Positions 39,462-50,117 are shown, numbered from the stretch's first letter. The stretch: 64,000 nucleotides of DNA from Methanobacteriota archaeon (GCA_029556335.1 JAKQFA010000030.1:124001-188000); one strand, 5' to 3'. Program-made: numbers and translations. The notes: generated from the sequence alone by a model not told the origin.

Positions 39462-40473
39462 GTCGCATGATCATATCCATGGCCTCCCCCGGCTCTAGAA
39501 CTCCAGCCCGGGTTTCTCTTTCAATGCGCTGGATGGAGTAGCGGCGCATGGAGGGATGTTTTTTGTGCACTTCCTTCAGCAATGGACAGCCATAACCAGC
39601 TTGCCTATCCACCCCCCAACTATGGGTTATTCCTTTAACCTCACCTTTAGTGGCTGATAATAGGGCGGGGAGGTTTATTCCTAGAATATCATCCATCCAG
39701 TGAAGAGAGTTAGCCCCAGTTGATAGTAAGTCCCCGTAGAATATGAACTGGGCCCCTAATCTCTGGGCCTGTTTTAAAACTTTTTCTTGGATTAACTTGG
39801 AGCACCGCCCGCAGGGATGATAACGTCCCTCCAGGGACTCCTGTATCACCTCACTCAAGTCTAGGGTTAGATACTCGTGGGGCACCTGAAGTTTCTGGGT
39901 GAGGTGCTCCACATTCTGTTTAAAGTATCCAGGGAGGATTACGCTCCCTGGATCCACGGTAACCGCCTGGATCTGGAACCCCAGGATATGGCTGAGGATT
40001 AGGGAGAAGCTGCTGTCCACACCCCCGGATAGGGCCACCACCGACAGTGAAGATGCATCGGGTTTCTCCACATCTCCTAGGAGGGTTTTCAGGTAGTAAG
40101 GTCTTTCTATCCTCTTCTCCAGTAGATGGGATAGGTTGTTAAGGGCTGGGAAGTGGTGGTGGGATCTTATCTGATCCAGCCGGTGCTGGGCCAGTTCCAT
40201 ACGGTGCCGGCGTACTAAAAGATCAGTGTAAGCCTCTACATGGACACTTTTAACTCCTAATTCTTCTTTAAGGCGGCCAGCCACCCAGCCTCCCTTCCCA
40301 ATGACAGTGGACTTACCTGGCCTGTCCCTGGTTATTATCACCAGCTCCTGGATGTTCCTATTCCACACCACTTCCTGGATATCTGGCTCAAGATCCTTGT
40401 GGCCAATGTCTCGTCTGATGCCGTGGATTAGTTGTTCGATGCGATCCTGGTCTAGGTTGTGATCCATGTTCAT
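39454..40473 (-). CDS. PP-loop ATPase with N-terminal KH-like domain
   Basis: A 339-residue protein. The N-terminal ~110 residues contain a KH-type RNA-binding turn (STVIGKGGWVAGRLKEELG). The rest is a PP-loop (N-type ATP pyrophosphatase) core with VVALSGGVDSSFSLILSH, then a C-terminal cysteine pair region (YHPCGRCSKLIQEKVL, AGYGCPLLKEVH). This looks like a tRNA thiolation or related RNA-modifying enzyme of the TtcA/ThiI type, but the modified base cannot be read from sequence. AAGGAAATAAT precedes the ATG. Confidence 0.8.
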   Translation of the reverse strand: MNMDHNLDQDRIEQLIHGIRRDIGHKDLEPDIQEVVWNRNIQELVIITRDRPGKSTVIGKGGWVAGRLKEELGVKSVHVEAYTDLLVRRHRMELAQHRLDQIRSHHHFPALNNLSHLLEKRIERPYYLKTLLGDVEKPDASSLSVVALSGGVDSSFSLILSHILGFQIQAVTVDPGSVILPGYFKQNVEHLTQKLQVPHEYLTLDLSEVIQESLEGRYHPCGRCSKLIQEKVLKQAQRLGAQFIFYGDLLSTGANSLHWMDDILGINLPALLSATKGEVKGITHSWGVDRQAGYGCPLLKEVHKKHPSMRRYSIQRIERETRAGVLEPGEAMDMIMRLI

Positions 40474-40514
40474 ATTATTTCCTTGAATTGTTCTGATAAG
40501 CTAAGTATAAGTAT

Positions 40515-42197
40515 TCATGTTCTGCGGTAGATGGTTACCATCTGGAAGCTGGCCACCTGCCGGTAGCCTGGCAGGTCTGGTTTGGGGTTGCTGAGGCTGT
40601 CCACGTAGTAATCCACCCTCTGGGAGTGGAGGTAACTGGCAAAATCTCCAGATCTACTATACAGGCGTGGAAAAGCGCCCTGAACATCTTTTTTAAGGTA
40701 CCAGGAGAGGGCAGTGGAGTAATCCGAGGCTATGATCCTGTCCTGGTACTGGGGGTCCTGCTGGGTTATCCATACACCCGCATCCTCCAGGTAAACTACA
40801 AAAACCTTCTGGGGGGTGTGTCCAGCGTAGGTGATGGTGGTGGAGGTCAATAAAATCAGTACCAGAGTCAAACCAATCCACTTCCCATTAAACCCTGGTT
40901 TCCTGGCGCGGATGATGTTTAAAAGTTCGTCGAATCCCAGGATGAGGAAGTAGACCAGGGCCGGGGCCATGGTGATGAAGTAACGGTCCACCTTAATGGG
41001 TAGGATGCTGTGGAATATTAGGTAGGATAGAAACCAGGCTAAAAACATTAAGTCCAGGGACTGTTGCTCATTTTCTCCTCTTAGGGAGGTGCCAGCCAGG
41101 TAGCACAGGATAAAGACCAGGACCACACTGACAAGGTAGCTGGTCTGGTTGAGGGTCAATGCCAGGATGGCCAGGAGGATGGTGAAGATCAGGGATCTCA
41201 AGACTAGGGTCCTGGAAAATGAAAGACCAGTGACACTGGACTTCAGGATCCGGTGGAGATACAAGAATAGGCCTGATCCCCCTAAAAATAGGGATAGGTA
41301 GGCTAGGAGGGAGGGCTGGCCCCGGCTGGGGTTCAGGAGCGTGGAGTAACTGCCCTGGATTGGTGCCAGGGAGATGTAGTTGGGCAGATTCTGCAGGTAG
41401 AACCAGGGGTTGGGGTTGTAGGCCACATCATCTGCCGCCGCCGGGGATGTGGTGGCGGTGGAGACCAGAAGATTCCAAATCACGTCCAAACTGCCTATGC
41501 GGGTGTAAAAATACCATAACAGGGGAGAAGCGAGGATTAGGGTTACCAGCAGCCCTATGGATAGCGCCTTCAGCTTCGGGAGGTGCTGGTTCCGGAGGAG
41601 GTAGTAGAGGAGAAGAGGTACCACCAAGAGCCCGGCAGTGTAGCGAGTTAAAATAGCCAGGATCAGGGTGGGAGCCACCAGGTACAAAAGATGTGGTTTT
41701 CCAGTGCTTCCCCTCACCAGGAAGTACACTGTCCAGATGGATAGGGAAACCGCCGGGACATCAATACCCCCGGAGGCAGTCCAGGGTAAAAGCACCGCCA
41801 GGGAGAGGTACAGCACACAGCCCATGAAGCTCAAAAGTTCACTGAACCTGGTTTTATAGAGGTAGAAGAGTCCTACAACTCCGATTATAAATAGAATGGC
41901 GTCCAGGGTCATGATCACAATGGAAGACACCAGTCCCAGTCGGAAGAAGATGGAGGTTAAGAAGGGTAATAGGGGTGAAAGGGAGATGGTGCCAGCACCG
42001 GGTCCTTCCAGGCCAGCCATGTACAGGGCGTTGTTTAAGTAGTTGAACACGTCCCAGTAGGGCACCCCGATACGCACCTGAACCACTAAAATGTAGAAGG
42101 TAACCACCATGGTCAGTATCACCAGCCAGAAACTGTACTGGCCAGGTAAGGCCTTTAACTTCCTGGGGTAATCCTTACTTTCAGTGTTCAAGTCCAC
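40515..42197 (-). CDS. GT-C family integral membrane glycosyltransferase (ArnT/PMT-like)
   Basis: A 560-residue protein with about 11-12 hydrophobic segments. The first external loop contains VRIGVPYWDVFNYLNNALYM, with an acidic residue in the position typical of GT-C catalytic sites, and a small C-terminal soluble domain (YSRSGDFASYLHSQRVDYYV) follows the last helix. Such enzymes move sugars from polyprenyl-phosphate carriers onto proteins or lipids outside the cell. The sugar and acceptor are unknown. It is followed by the PP-loop gene but the spacing (41 bases) leaves linkage open. Confidence 0.8.
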   Translation of the reverse strand: MDLNTESKDYPRKLKALPGQYSFWLVILTMVVTFYILVVQVRIGVPYWDVFNYLNNALYMAGLEGPGAGTISLSPLLPFLTSIFFRLGLVSSIVIMTLDAILFIIGVVGLFYLYKTRFSELLSFMGCVLYLSLAVLLPWTASGGIDVPAVSLSIWTVYFLVRGSTGKPHLLYLVAPTLILAILTRYTAGLLVVPLLLYYLLRNQHLPKLKALSIGLLVTLILASPLLWYFYTRIGSLDVIWNLLVSTATTSPAAADDVAYNPNPWFYLQNLPNYISLAPIQGSYSTLLNPSRGQPSLLAYLSLFLGGSGLFLYLHRILKSSVTGLSFSRTLVLRSLIFTILLAILALTLNQTSYLVSVVLVFILCYLAGTSLRGENEQQSLDLMFLAWFLSYLIFHSILPIKVDRYFITMAPALVYFLILGFDELLNIIRARKPGFNGKWIGLTLVLILLTSTTITYAGHTPQKVFVVYLEDAGVWITQQDPQYQDRIIASDYSTALSWYLKKDVQGAFPRLYSRSGDFASYLHSQRVDYYVDSLSNPKPDLPGYRQVASFQMVTIYRRT

Positions 42198-42210
42198 ACC
42201 ACCAGATCAC

Positions 42211-42669
42211 CTACTCCCGATGGTAGATCCCCATGAGCTGCCCCTCATCTAGCAGGCAGCCCTCCATGGCCTCCAGCACTTGTTGGCGGGTGGCAGAGGA
42301 TGGCAGATCCAGCCGGGTGTCCAGGAGGTAGATTTTGAAGATGTAGTGGTGCACTCCCTGGGGAGGGCAGGGGCCCTGGTATCCAATGTTACCCCAACTA
42401 TTAACACCCTGTCGTGCCCCGTTTTCCAGTTCCTCCTGGTTAATCACATGTTCTGCTAGGCTCCGGGTCTGGGGGGGAAGGTTAAAAAGAACCCAGTGGG
42501 TCCATAGGCCATTGGGGGCGTCGGGGTCGTCACAGATGAGGGCCCAGCTTCCACCCTCGTGGGGGGAATGCCATTCCAGGGGTGGTGAAATATCCAGATC
42601 ATCACAGGTATAACGGGGAGGTATTGGTTCCCCTTCATTAAATTCCGAGCTTTTTATGGTTACAACCAT
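42211..42669 (-). CDS. YbhB/YbcL-type phosphatidylethanolamine-binding protein
   Basis: A 152-residue protein of the Raf-kinase-inhibitor-like (PEBP) family. Signatures: [60 protein letters not shown]. The ligand in archaea is unknown. It lies 13 bases upstream of the GT-C gene on the same strand and may share its mRNA. Confidence 0.93.
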   Translation of the reverse strand: MVVTIKSSEFNEGEPIPPRYTCDDLDISPPLEWHSPHEGGSWALICDDPDAPNGLWTHWVLFNLPPQTRSLAEHVINQEELENGARQGVNSWGNIGYQGPCPPQGVHHYIFKIYLLDTRLDLPSSATRQQVLEAMEGCLLDEGQLMGIYHRE

Positions 42670-42897
42670 CTAAATCTCCTCGTATTCCATTTTTTAATAG
42701 GGATAGTACATCTTATGTTGCTTTTGGTACTTATAAAGAGGTGGAAGTCAGATACTTTGGGGATTGATCTGGAGAAGTTACGTAGCCAGAGGCCCTATTG
42801 GAGTGAAAAAATAAGTACCAACCCCTATGGTGTAATGTGATTTTCAAGATGGACATGTTTGGATTAACCACGGATTAATAACCAAAAAAACAACATA

Positions 42898-42908
42898 CTT
42901 AAATACTA
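42898..42908 (+). promoter_or_regulatory. TATA promoter of the second histone gene
   Basis: CTTAAATACTA, 33-43 bases before the ATG at 42941, fits an archaeal TATA box; the A-rich stretch before it (ACCAAAAAAACA) could be the BRE region. Confidence 0.5.
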
Positions 42909-42940
42909 GATGGTCCTAATAGAACAATGAGGTGGTTTTA

Positions 42941-43150
42941 ATGACCGAAATACCAATTGCTCCTGTAGGAAGAATAATAAAAAATGCTGGCGCACAGAGA
43001 GTCAGTGACGAAGCCAGAGAAGAATTAACCAAAATACTGGAAGCCTACGGTGAAGATATTGCTTTTGAAGCTGTTAAAATGGCTAAGCACGCTCGTAGAA
43101 AAACAGTGAAAGCATCAGACATTGAAATGGCTCTTAAAGTCCTGATGTAA
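42941..43150 (+). CDS. Archaeal histone, second copy
   Basis: A 69-residue histone-fold protein ([17 protein letters not shown] to [10 protein letters not shown]). It shares the core with the histone at 29376 but differs in helix 2 ([20 protein letters not shown] versus [20 protein letters not shown]) and has an extra C-terminal residue, so the two can form distinct dimers. GAGGTGGTTTTA precedes the ATG. Confidence 0.97.
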   Translation: MTEIPIAPVGRIIKNAGAQRVSDEAREELTKILEAYGEDIAFEAVKMAKHARRKTVKASDIEMALKVLM

Positions 43151-43193
43151 CTTTCTTCTTTTTTTATTTTAGTTTTTAATTCTTTTAAAGCGT
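43151..43193 (+). terminator. T-rich terminator after the second histone
   Basis: TTTCTTCTTTTTTTATTTTAGTTTTTAATTC directly follows the stop, a run of U-rich tracts typical for archaeal termination. Confidence 0.55.
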
Positions 43194-43223
43194 ATTTATC
43201 TGACAGTTAGGTAGGTTGTATCT

Positions 43224-43520
43224 GTGGAGTTCAAGGAGAAGATCAAGTTAGTGCTGATCGCTGCCTTGGTGGTGGCTGGAGTGGCCGCCGTGATCTACCT
43301 GGCCTACGGTCTCACCATCATCTGGCAGGGGATGGCCGCCGGGGTAACTGTGGGGTTCCTACTGGTACTCCTATTGGCAGTGGTCATACTGGCCATCTAC
43401 TTCTGGATCAGAATATTCTTCACCAAGAGGGAACTTAAAAAGTGTCAGGCCCGAGTGGAAGAGCTGGAACACAGATTACAATCTGAATCCCAGGTAAAAA
43501 AACCGGAGGATGAACCATAA
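43224..43520 (+). CDS. Small membrane protein with C-terminal coiled coil
   Basis: A 98-residue protein starting at GTG. Two long hydrophobic segments (residues about 8-35 and 40-65) are followed by a charged coiled-coil helix (KRELKKCQARVEELEHRLQS). No family recognised. No good ribosome-binding site is visible; GTAGGTTG is the closest candidate. Confidence 0.6.
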   Translation: MEFKEKIKLVLIAALVVAGVAAVIYLAYGLTIIWQGMAAGVTVGFLLVLLLAVVILAIYFWIRIFFTKRELKKCQARVEELEHRLQSESQVKKPEDEP

Positions 43521-43676
43521 GGTTCTTCATCCGATGCCCCATTTTTTTTCATAAACCCCGATCCCCCAACTAATATTAAATGGAAGCTTCCAATCTAAAT
43601 CTACATTTAAATATTATAATCCCATTTCTACCAAAGGCAAACAAGCCTTTCCTAATAAGTTCGAGGTTTTGAATTC

Positions 43677-45452
43677 ATGACCCGTATAGCCATACTAGAC
43701 CAGGATCGCTGCCAGCCCAAGAAGTGCCACTACACTTGCATGGAGTACTGCCCCGGGGTTCGCATGGAAGAAGACACCATCACCATTGATCAAAAGTCCA
43801 AGAAACCCCTTATATCCGAGGAACTGTGCTCGGGTTGTGGGATCTGCACCAACCGCTGTCCCTTCAGGGCGGTGAGTATTATTAACCTCCCTGAGGCCCT
43901 GGAAGAGCCCATCCACCGTTATGGTGCCAACCAGTTTGAACTCTTTGGTCTGCCCCAAGTGAAGGAGGGCTCGGTGGTGGGTATGCTGGGCCCCAATGGT
44001 ATTGGCAAATCCACCATACTCCGCATCCTCTCCAGGGAGCTTAAACCCAACCTGGGAAACTACGACAAGGAGAGTTCCTGGGAGGATATTGTGAAGTTTT
44101 TCAAGGGCAGTCAGATGCAGAACTACTTCCAGAAACTGGCCCAGGAAAAGATCCGGGTGGTGCATAAGCCCCAGATGGTTGACATGCTACCCCGCTTCGT
44201 GGAGGGTAAAGTGCATCAGTTACTGGAGAGTGTGAACCAGCGCCAGCGCCTGGAGGAGGTGGTGGAGGCTCTGCAGCTGGAGTCAGTTATGAACCGGGAG
44301 ATCATCAACCTAAGTGGGGGAGAACTGCAACGAGTGGCCATTGCCGCTGCGGTGCTCCGGGAAGCTGATTTTTACTACTTCGATGAGCCCACCAGTTGGT
44401 TGGATGTCCAGCAACGCCTGAACGCAGTGCAGGTAGTGCGGCAGCTGGCCGAGGATGGTAAGTCTGTCCTGGTTATCGAACACGACTTGGCTGCCCTGGA
44501 TGCCCTCTCGGACTACGTGCACCTGCTCTATGGTCAGCCCGGCGCCTATGGGGTGGTTTCCCATCTGCGGGGTGTTAGGGTGGGTATCAATGCCTACATC
44601 AACGGATTCCTCAAGGAGGAGAATGTACGCTTCCGTAAGCAGCCCCTGGAATTCCAGGTGAGGCCACCTACTTTAGGGGTGGAAAAAGAGGTGCTGGCCT
44701 CCTACACCCACCTGGAAAAATCCTTTGAGGGTTTTTCCCTGGATGTGGAGGAGGGTGAGGTGCAGCACGATGAGATCATCACTGCCTTCGGCCCCAATGG
44801 TATAGGGAAGACCACCTTCGCCAAGATGTTGGCCGGGGTGATTAAGCCCGATGCAGGTAAGATCCAGAAGAATGTGAAGATATCCTACAAACCACAGTAC
44901 CTGGTCTCTGATTACAGTGGCACGGTGAAGGAGTTCCTCTACACCACGGTGCCTAGCTTCGGAAGCAACATCTTCCGCACCGAGATAATGAAGCCCTTCC
45001 TCTTGGAGGAGCTCCTGGAGAAGAAGATGGATGAACTCAGTGGGGGCGAACTGCAACGACTGTCCCTGGCCATCTCCCTATCCCAGGAGGCCGAGGTGTA
45101 CCTCTTCGACGAGCCCACCGCCCACCTGGACGTGGAGCAGCGGATCCGGGCTGCCAAAGCCATCCGTCGGGTTACCGAGGGTAAGAATGCTGCGGCTATC
45201 ATCGTGGACCACGACATCGTGTTCATCGACTACATCAGCCAGCGGGCCATGGTCTTCTCTGGAAAACCAGGAGTGGAGGGCTGTGCCTCCAGTCCCATGG
45301 ATCTGAGATCAGCCATGAACCGCTTCCTATCCGAGGTGGGCATCACCTTCCGCCGGGATAAGGAGACTAAACGTCCCCGGGTGAACAAAAAAGACAGTTA
45401 CCTAGACCGGGAGCAGAAGGAGAAGGGGGAGTATTATTACCTGGAGAGTTAA
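43677..45452 (+). CDS. Ribosome recycling ATPase ABCE1 (Rli1)
   Basis: A 591-residue soluble twin-ABC ATPase that splits ribosomes after termination. The N-terminal domain has eight cysteines for two 4Fe-4S clusters (including [11 protein letters not shown] and [13 protein letters not shown]). Two ABC cassettes follow, with Walker [10 protein letters not shown] and GPNGIGKTT and signature [12 protein letters not shown] and [12 protein letters not shown]. The length and order are canonical. A leader A/T-rich region precedes the ATG; no clear GGAGG is present. Confidence 0.97.
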   Translation: MTRIAILDQDRCQPKKCHYTCMEYCPGVRMEEDTITIDQKSKKPLISEELCSGCGICTNRCPFRAVSIINLPEALEEPIHRYGANQFELFGLPQVKEGSVVGMLGPNGIGKSTILRILSRELKPNLGNYDKESSWEDIVKFFKGSQMQNYFQKLAQEKIRVVHKPQMVDMLPRFVEGKVHQLLESVNQRQRLEEVVEALQLESVMNREIINLSGGELQRVAIAAAVLREADFYYFDEPTSWLDVQQRLNAVQVVRQLAEDGKSVLVIEHDLAALDALSDYVHLLYGQPGAYGVVSHLRGVRVGINAYINGFLKEENVRFRKQPLEFQVRPPTLGVEKEVLASYTHLEKSFEGFSLDVEEGEVQHDEIITAFGPNGIGKTTFAKMLAGVIKPDAGKIQKNVKISYKPQYLVSDYSGTVKEFLYTTVPSFGSNIFRTEIMKPFLLEELLEKKMDELSGGELQRLSLAISLSQEAEVYLFDEPTAHLDVEQRIRAAKAIRRVTEGKNAAAIIVDHDIVFIDYISQRAMVFSGKPGVEGCASSPMDLRSAMNRFLSEVGITFRRDKETKRPRVNKKDSYLDREQKEKGEYYYLES

Positions 45453-45567
45453 GTAGAGGAAAATGCCATTATCTACAACTGGCTTTCCAGGTATTATTCA
45501 GTGCCACGTGTAGTTAGGGGACTTAAAGAAAGACCTAGGGAATAGTTTAAATCTAGGAGGAATTGCT

Positions 45568-47205
45568 GTGGCATCAGCATATCAATCCAATCTTAAAAGA
45601 CTGCATGTAATAATTCGGATCCTGTACAAGTACGAGTTTGGCTATATAATCGAGAAGATAAAGCTTAAACATAAAATACCATTTATCAGGCGTTCCTACA
45701 AGTACGAATCATTGGAGGAGTTGGATGAATCCACGCCAGAAAGGATCAGGTTCGTTTTACAGGAGCTGGGCCCCACCTTCATTAAACTGGGCCAGACCCT
45801 CAGCACCCGGCCGGACCTGGTGGGGGAGAGGATGGCCCTGGAATTCACCAAACTCCAGGAGGATAATCCACCCCTTGAATTTGATGTCATAAAGACAACC
45901 CTGGAGGAAGAGTTAGGATCGGCCTTGGAAACCATTTTTGAAAGTTTTGATCCTGAACCCCTGGGTTCTGCTTCCATTGGCCAGGTGCACCGGGCTGTGC
46001 TTAAGAGTGGGGAAGAAGTGGCGGTGAAGATCCAGAAACCCGGCGTGGAAGGGATTATCAAAAATGATATTGCCATCATGCTGTTTCTGGCCCGGAGAAT
46101 CAACAGTTACATCCCCAAGTTGCGGATCTACAACCTCCCGGGTATCGTGGAGGAATTTGAACGTTCCATCCTCAAGGAGATTGACTACCAAAATGAGGCC
46201 ATGAACCTGAAACGGTTCAGGCAGAACTTCCAGATGGATCATACCGTGTACGTCCCCCAGATCTACAGTCAACACTCCACCCCTAAGGTCATCACCATGG
46301 AACTCATCCAGGGCCGGAAAGTCTCTGAGGTCACAGAGGCAGATGGCTACCATCTGAAGTTAATCGCCAAAAGAGGGGCTTTATCCTATTTTAAACAGGT
46401 GGTGGAAGATGGTTTCTTCCACGCCGACCCCCACCCCTCTAACATATACATTTTAAAAGGAGACGTGTTGTGTTACCTGGACTTCGGGATGATGGGTGTG
46501 CTGGATGAGGATTTCCGCCAGGATTTGGCGGAACTTTTCATATACTTAATGGACACCAATGTTAAGGGTACCATCAGCAAACTCCAGCAGATGGGAATCA
46601 TAGATGAACACGTGGACACCCGGTCCTTGAAGTACGACCTCATCGACCTCCTCTTCAAGTACTACGGCACCGAACTCAGCGAAGTGCATGGTGGTCTGGA
46701 CGACTTGCTACGGCTCATGAGAAAGTACCAGGCAACCCTTCCCCGGGAGCTGGTGCTCCTGGCCCGTGGTATTGGCATGGTGGAGGAGATGGGAAGAAAG
46801 CTGGATCCCACCTTCAATGCCGTGGAGATCGCCCAGCCCCTGGTCAGGAAGATAGCCCGTAAAAGACTGAGTCCCCTGAACTTCCTGGATTACTTGAAGA
46901 AGAACATATTCGAGATGGAACATACCATGAAAAACATGCCCACCAGTATTACCAGAACTCTTTATAGACTGGAAAAAGGGGATATGCAGATAAAGGTGGT
47001 GCACTCCGGCCTGGAAAGAAGTACCAACAAGTTATCAATATCACTGGTGCTGGCCGCCCTTCTCATTGGTTCTTCCCTCATCATGACCACTGATAATGGT
47101 ATATTCCTCCTTAAATTTCCCTACCTGGGGGTGGCAGGGTTCATAATCAGCGCCATCCTAGCTTCGGGTCTTGTTTTGTCCATCCTCCGGGACCAGGGGA
47201 TCTGA
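45568..47205 (+). CDS. AarF/UbiB/ABC1-family atypical protein kinase
   Basis: A 545-residue protein with the family motifs FIKLGQTLSTRPDLVGE (KxGQ), the A-rich loop GSASIGQVHRAVL, VAVKIQKPGV with the ATP lysine, FHADPHPSN and YLDFGMMGVLD (kinase catalytic and metal residues), and two C-terminal membrane segments. In bacteria and eukaryotes relatives support ubiquinone synthesis; methanogens lack ubiquinone, so the archaeal role must differ, perhaps in isoprenoid lipid metabolism. GTG start after TAGGAGG. Confidence 0.92.
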   Translation: MASAYQSNLKRLHVIIRILYKYEFGYIIEKIKLKHKIPFIRRSYKYESLEELDESTPERIRFVLQELGPTFIKLGQTLSTRPDLVGERMALEFTKLQEDNPPLEFDVIKTTLEEELGSALETIFESFDPEPLGSASIGQVHRAVLKSGEEVAVKIQKPGVEGIIKNDIAIMLFLARRINSYIPKLRIYNLPGIVEEFERSILKEIDYQNEAMNLKRFRQNFQMDHTVYVPQIYSQHSTPKVITMELIQGRKVSEVTEADGYHLKLIAKRGALSYFKQVVEDGFFHADPHPSNIYILKGDVLCYLDFGMMGVLDEDFRQDLAELFIYLMDTNVKGTISKLQQMGIIDEHVDTRSLKYDLIDLLFKYYGTELSEVHGGLDDLLRLMRKYQATLPRELVLLARGIGMVEEMGRKLDPTFNAVEIAQPLVRKIARKRLSPLNFLDYLKKNIFEMEHTMKNMPTSITRTLYRLEKGDMQIKVVHSGLERSTNKLSISLVLAALLIGSSLIMTTDNGIFLLKFPYLGVAGFIISAILASGLVLSILRDQGI

Positions 47206-47426
47206 CCAGGACCCTGCTTGATAGCAATCCTTAGCTTTAAGGGGGGTGGTAGTTTGACTGCTGTGATCCTTGTCCTAGTAGACCACTCTGGTAGAGCCAT
47301 CTGGTTCTATCTTCTCTGACGGATCTTAGCACCTGGAAGTGGGTAGTGCTCCAGAAGGACAGAAGATAAATGGAGTTAGAGGTTGCTATTAAGAAATTGG
47401 ATTACACCATGCACCTACGATGGGCT

Positions 47427-47846
47427 TCATCCCTGGAGTCCATAGTAACTGTGAACTCCTAGTTCTCTTAAAATCGTGGCTGCAATTTCACCTAATTTAT
47501 CAGATTCATTTTCTTCGTATACTTTTATAAGGAGCCTTATGGCTTGGGGGTCACCGATTTTTCCCAGGGCACTGACTGCAGTTTCCCGGATAACGTATGA
47601 TTCATTTTCATCCCGTGCCACCCTCCCCAATACCTCGTTCGCCCCGGGATCCCCGACATTCCCCAAAGAATAGGCTGCCAATTCACGGGTATCCTCCCGG
47701 CGGTCTCCCTCCAATATCTCTTTCAGGGGTTCTATGGCCTGGGGATCGCCTATCTCACCCAGGCTAAGTACAGTGAGAATGTCTTCAGGATCTCTTTCTA
47801 AGGCCTTAATTAATTGTTTCAGTTTCTTTCCAGAACCACTTTTCAA
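47427..47846 (-). CDS. HEAT-repeat (PBS lyase-type) protein
   Basis: A 139-residue protein made of about four HEAT repeats (GEIGDPQAIEPLKEILEGDR, GNVGDPGANEVLGRVARDEN, GKIGDPQAIRLLIKVYEENE). These form a solenoid for protein contacts. A TTG start follows GGAGGGGGCTGATAA. It is unrelated in position to the second HEAT gene at 59993 but similar in repeat type. Confidence 0.85.
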   Translation of the reverse strand: MKSGSGKKLKQLIKALERDPEDILTVLSLGEIGDPQAIEPLKEILEGDRREDTRELAAYSLGNVGDPGANEVLGRVARDENESYVIRETAVSALGKIGDPQAIRLLIKVYEENESDKLGEIAATILRELGVHSYYGLQG

Positions 47847-47876
47847 TTATCAGCCCCCTCCTTTTAATTGTGCTAA

Positions 47877-48371
47877 CTATTCTACAGAGTCCATTAACTG
47901 CACCATAAGATGATCATCCTCCACATTACCGTAGATCTGGTAGTACTTCCCATTTTTAGAGAAGAGGTAAGTGTAGAGGGTTATGTTTCCAGTGGTATAG
48001 CTGTACTGGGAGTAGGACACTCCCCCTGATTCATCCAATTCATATTCCAGTTGCCATTTGTCCACTGTTTCCCTCTTGGCGGTGAGGTACTCCGATGGAC
48101 CCATAACCTGGATGAAAACGCCATAGTTCTCTTCATCCACCTGGTTAAGGGTGCTTATCTGAACGCTCCTATCAGCCGGGTGTTCGGTGACAGTGGAACT
48201 GGGCGGGTACTGGAAGGATAGGTAGGAACCATGGAAGGTTTTGTACCCTGCAGAGTCCTGGCACACCGAAGTTGAAGTGGTATCTTCCTGGGCTAAAATA
48301 AATCCCACCCCAAAAAGAACCGCCATCAAGACTAAAAATCCCAGAATAATAATTGAAAAACCGAATTTCAT
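47877..48371 (-). CDS. Secreted or membrane-anchored PsbP-like protein
   Basis: A 164-residue protein with one N-terminal membrane anchor or signal (IIILGFLVLMAVLFGVGFIL). The outer domain reads YLSFQYPPSSTVTEHPADRS and YSYTTGNITLYTYLFSKNGK, resembling the PsbP/MOG1-like domains common in Methanobacterium surface proteins. One sequon (NIT) is present. Function unknown. It lies 14 bases after the 115-residue gene at 48386 on the same strand. Confidence 0.65.
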   Translation of the reverse strand: MKFGFSIIILGFLVLMAVLFGVGFILAQEDTTSTSVCQDSAGYKTFHGSYLSFQYPPSSTVTEHPADRSVQISTLNQVDEENYGVFIQVMGPSEYLTAKRETVDKWQLEYELDESGGVSYSQYSYTTGNITLYTYLFSKNGKYYQIYGNVEDDHLMVQLMDSVE

Positions 48372-48385
48372 CCCTGGTTAACCCT

Positions 48386-48733
48386 CTAAATATCTTCTAT
48401 TTTGTCCTTAAATTTCTCTAAGGGCATGAGTATAACGTTAAATTCATCTAACTTTATGTTAAGTTTGAAACAACTTTTCATCAACTCCTGCAATGCTTTC
48501 TCAGGGGCGATGACCAGGTGTTCGTTAGGGGCCTTCATCACCTCAAATTCCATGCCATCCACTTCCAGATAGGTCCCTAAATATTTAAGAATCATTTCAG
48601 GCGTTAAGGGGCTTTCTAGCTCTATTTGAATGGTTATAACCGACCAGGGGCCTTTTTCATCGTCTGGTTTCATCAGCCATACATCCAGCTCCCCGGCTGG
48701 TAATCTTTCTCCGGATCCTTCCTCGGCTACCAT
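48386..48733 (-). CDS. Conserved hypothetical protein
   Basis: A 115-residue acidic protein without signal or membrane segment. Segments seen: DVWLMKPDDEKGPWSVITIQ, then LTPEMILKYLGTYLEVDG and LVIAPEKALQELMKSC. Its ATG follows AAAAGGTAATATAATA. It appears to form an operon with the PsbP-like gene. No family recognised. Confidence 0.6.
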   Translation of the reverse strand: MVAEEGSGERLPAGELDVWLMKPDDEKGPWSVITIQIELESPLTPEMILKYLGTYLEVDGMEFEVMKAPNEHLVIAPEKALQELMKSCFKLNIKLDEFNVILMPLEKFKDKIEDI

Positions 48734-48835
48734 TATTATATTACCTTTTTTTTCGTTGGTGAAATCTTAGATAAATGGAGAGTCATCCTCAGGTCCATGA
48801 AACATGGCACTTAATGGGGCGTTGCCCTATAAAAG

Positions 48836-49996
48836 TTAATTTTTTCCGGCCAGTTCATCCATTCCATCCAGGAAACAGTCGGCAAAGTACTCCACCTCAT
48901 GTTTGGGTATGGAGAAGCTCACTCGTAGGTAACGGTGACCGAAGAGTTTGCTGGTGTAGGAGCCTTCCCTGGTGAATATTTTCTTTTCCAGAAGGTAATC
49001 CACCATTTCATGGGGTTTCACCCCTGATTCGTACATGTCAATTACCAGCATGTTCCCCTGGGAGGGGTAGACAGGGATGAAGCATCCCTCCACCAGGTCC
49101 ACTGCTTCCTTGATGATGTCCTGGTTTGAGCGGGTGGTGTTCTTAACCCGGTTCAGCCATTCATATTTGGAGTTAACTGCAGCTATTGCACCCTTCTGGG
49201 CCACTATGTTGGTGCCCAGATCGTTGATGACGATGGTACGGAGGGAGTCCATCATCTCCGGGGTACCTAGGACCGCGCCTACCCGCAGGCCAGCCATGCC
49301 GTAGATCTTGGAAAAACTGTACACCGTGATGGTGTGCTCCGGGGCGTGCTTGGCCATGAGGTAGTGATCCCTGGCAAAATCGCGGTAGGTGATGTCATGT
49401 AACAGGTAGATGTCCTTATCCTCGGCCAGATCCGCGAAGTCTTTTAACTCCTCCTTGGTGTAGGATGATCCCAATGGATTCAGGGGGTCCACCAGGGATA
49501 CTAACTTGGTGTCTTTATCCATGTTCTCCCGTACCAATTGGGGTGTGAGCTTGTAGTGGCACTCCTGGTTGTAGATGGGGATGGACTTCACATGGTCTCC
49601 GAAGCGACTGGCGAAGTTATCGATGATGAGGTATCCTGGATCACAGGTGATGGTGTTGTTCTCAGGCTCCAGGATGTTGTTGGTGCACAGGTACAGTGAT
49701 TCCGTCCCCCCTGCGGTGATGAGTATATCGAAGCCGTGGGTGAGTCCCAGATCCTCCTGTACCAGGTTCTTCAACTCTGGAAATCCTTCTGGTGGAGGAT
49801 ATTTACAGTAATCCTTCTTCTTTATACTTCCCAACATGGCCTCCATAGTGCCATCTTCATCATGGAGGTGGTTGGTGTTCTGACCCATCCAGATCATGTC
49901 CTGGTCATTGTAAACGTAATTGAAAAACTCGTTGGCAGAATAAAATCCCTTTGGCAGTGCCTTGGCAGATTTAGCATATTTTTTTGGAGAAATCAT
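48836..49996 (-). CDS. PLP-dependent class I/II aminotransferase
   Basis: A 386-residue fold-type I aminotransferase. The PLP lysine is in [16 protein letters not shown], with [20 protein letters not shown] as the substrate/PLP loop and [13 protein letters not shown] carrying the C-terminal arginine. It resembles histidinol-phosphate or aspartate aminotransferases, but the amino donor and acceptor cannot be assigned. A segment [20 protein letters not shown] binds the cofactor phosphate. Confidence 0.88.
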   Translation of the reverse strand: MISPKKYAKSAKALPKGFYSANEFFNYVYNDQDMIWMGQNTNHLHDEDGTMEAMLGSIKKKDYCKYPPPEGFPELKNLVQEDLGLTHGFDILITAGGTESLYLCTNNILEPENNTITCDPGYLIIDNFASRFGDHVKSIPIYNQECHYKLTPQLVRENMDKDTKLVSLVDPLNPLGSSYTKEELKDFADLAEDKDIYLLHDITYRDFARDHYLMAKHAPEHTITVYSFSKIYGMAGLRVGAVLGTPEMMDSLRTIVINDLGTNIVAQKGAIAAVNSKYEWLNRVKNTTRSNQDIIKEAVDLVEGCFIPVYPSQGNMLVIDMYESGVKPHEMVDYLLEKKIFTREGSYTSKLFGHRYLRVSFSIPKHEVEYFADCFLDGMDELAGKN

Positions 49997-50117
49997 AATC
50001 TCACATACATTAGATTTTGATCCAGGGAAAAAAGTAGTATTATCCCTTGTGAAACCTCCTCTGGTTGAGGTTGTTAGAATTTTATCTTATTTTTAGTGAA
50101 CAATCATTTAAAATTAT

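Noticed and set aside
47206..47426. Possible short gene after the AarF kinase (LTAVILVLVDHSGRAIWFYL)
   Set aside because: A GGGGGGTGG site precedes a TTG, but the frame is only 21 codons long and its continuation in other frames is unconvincing.
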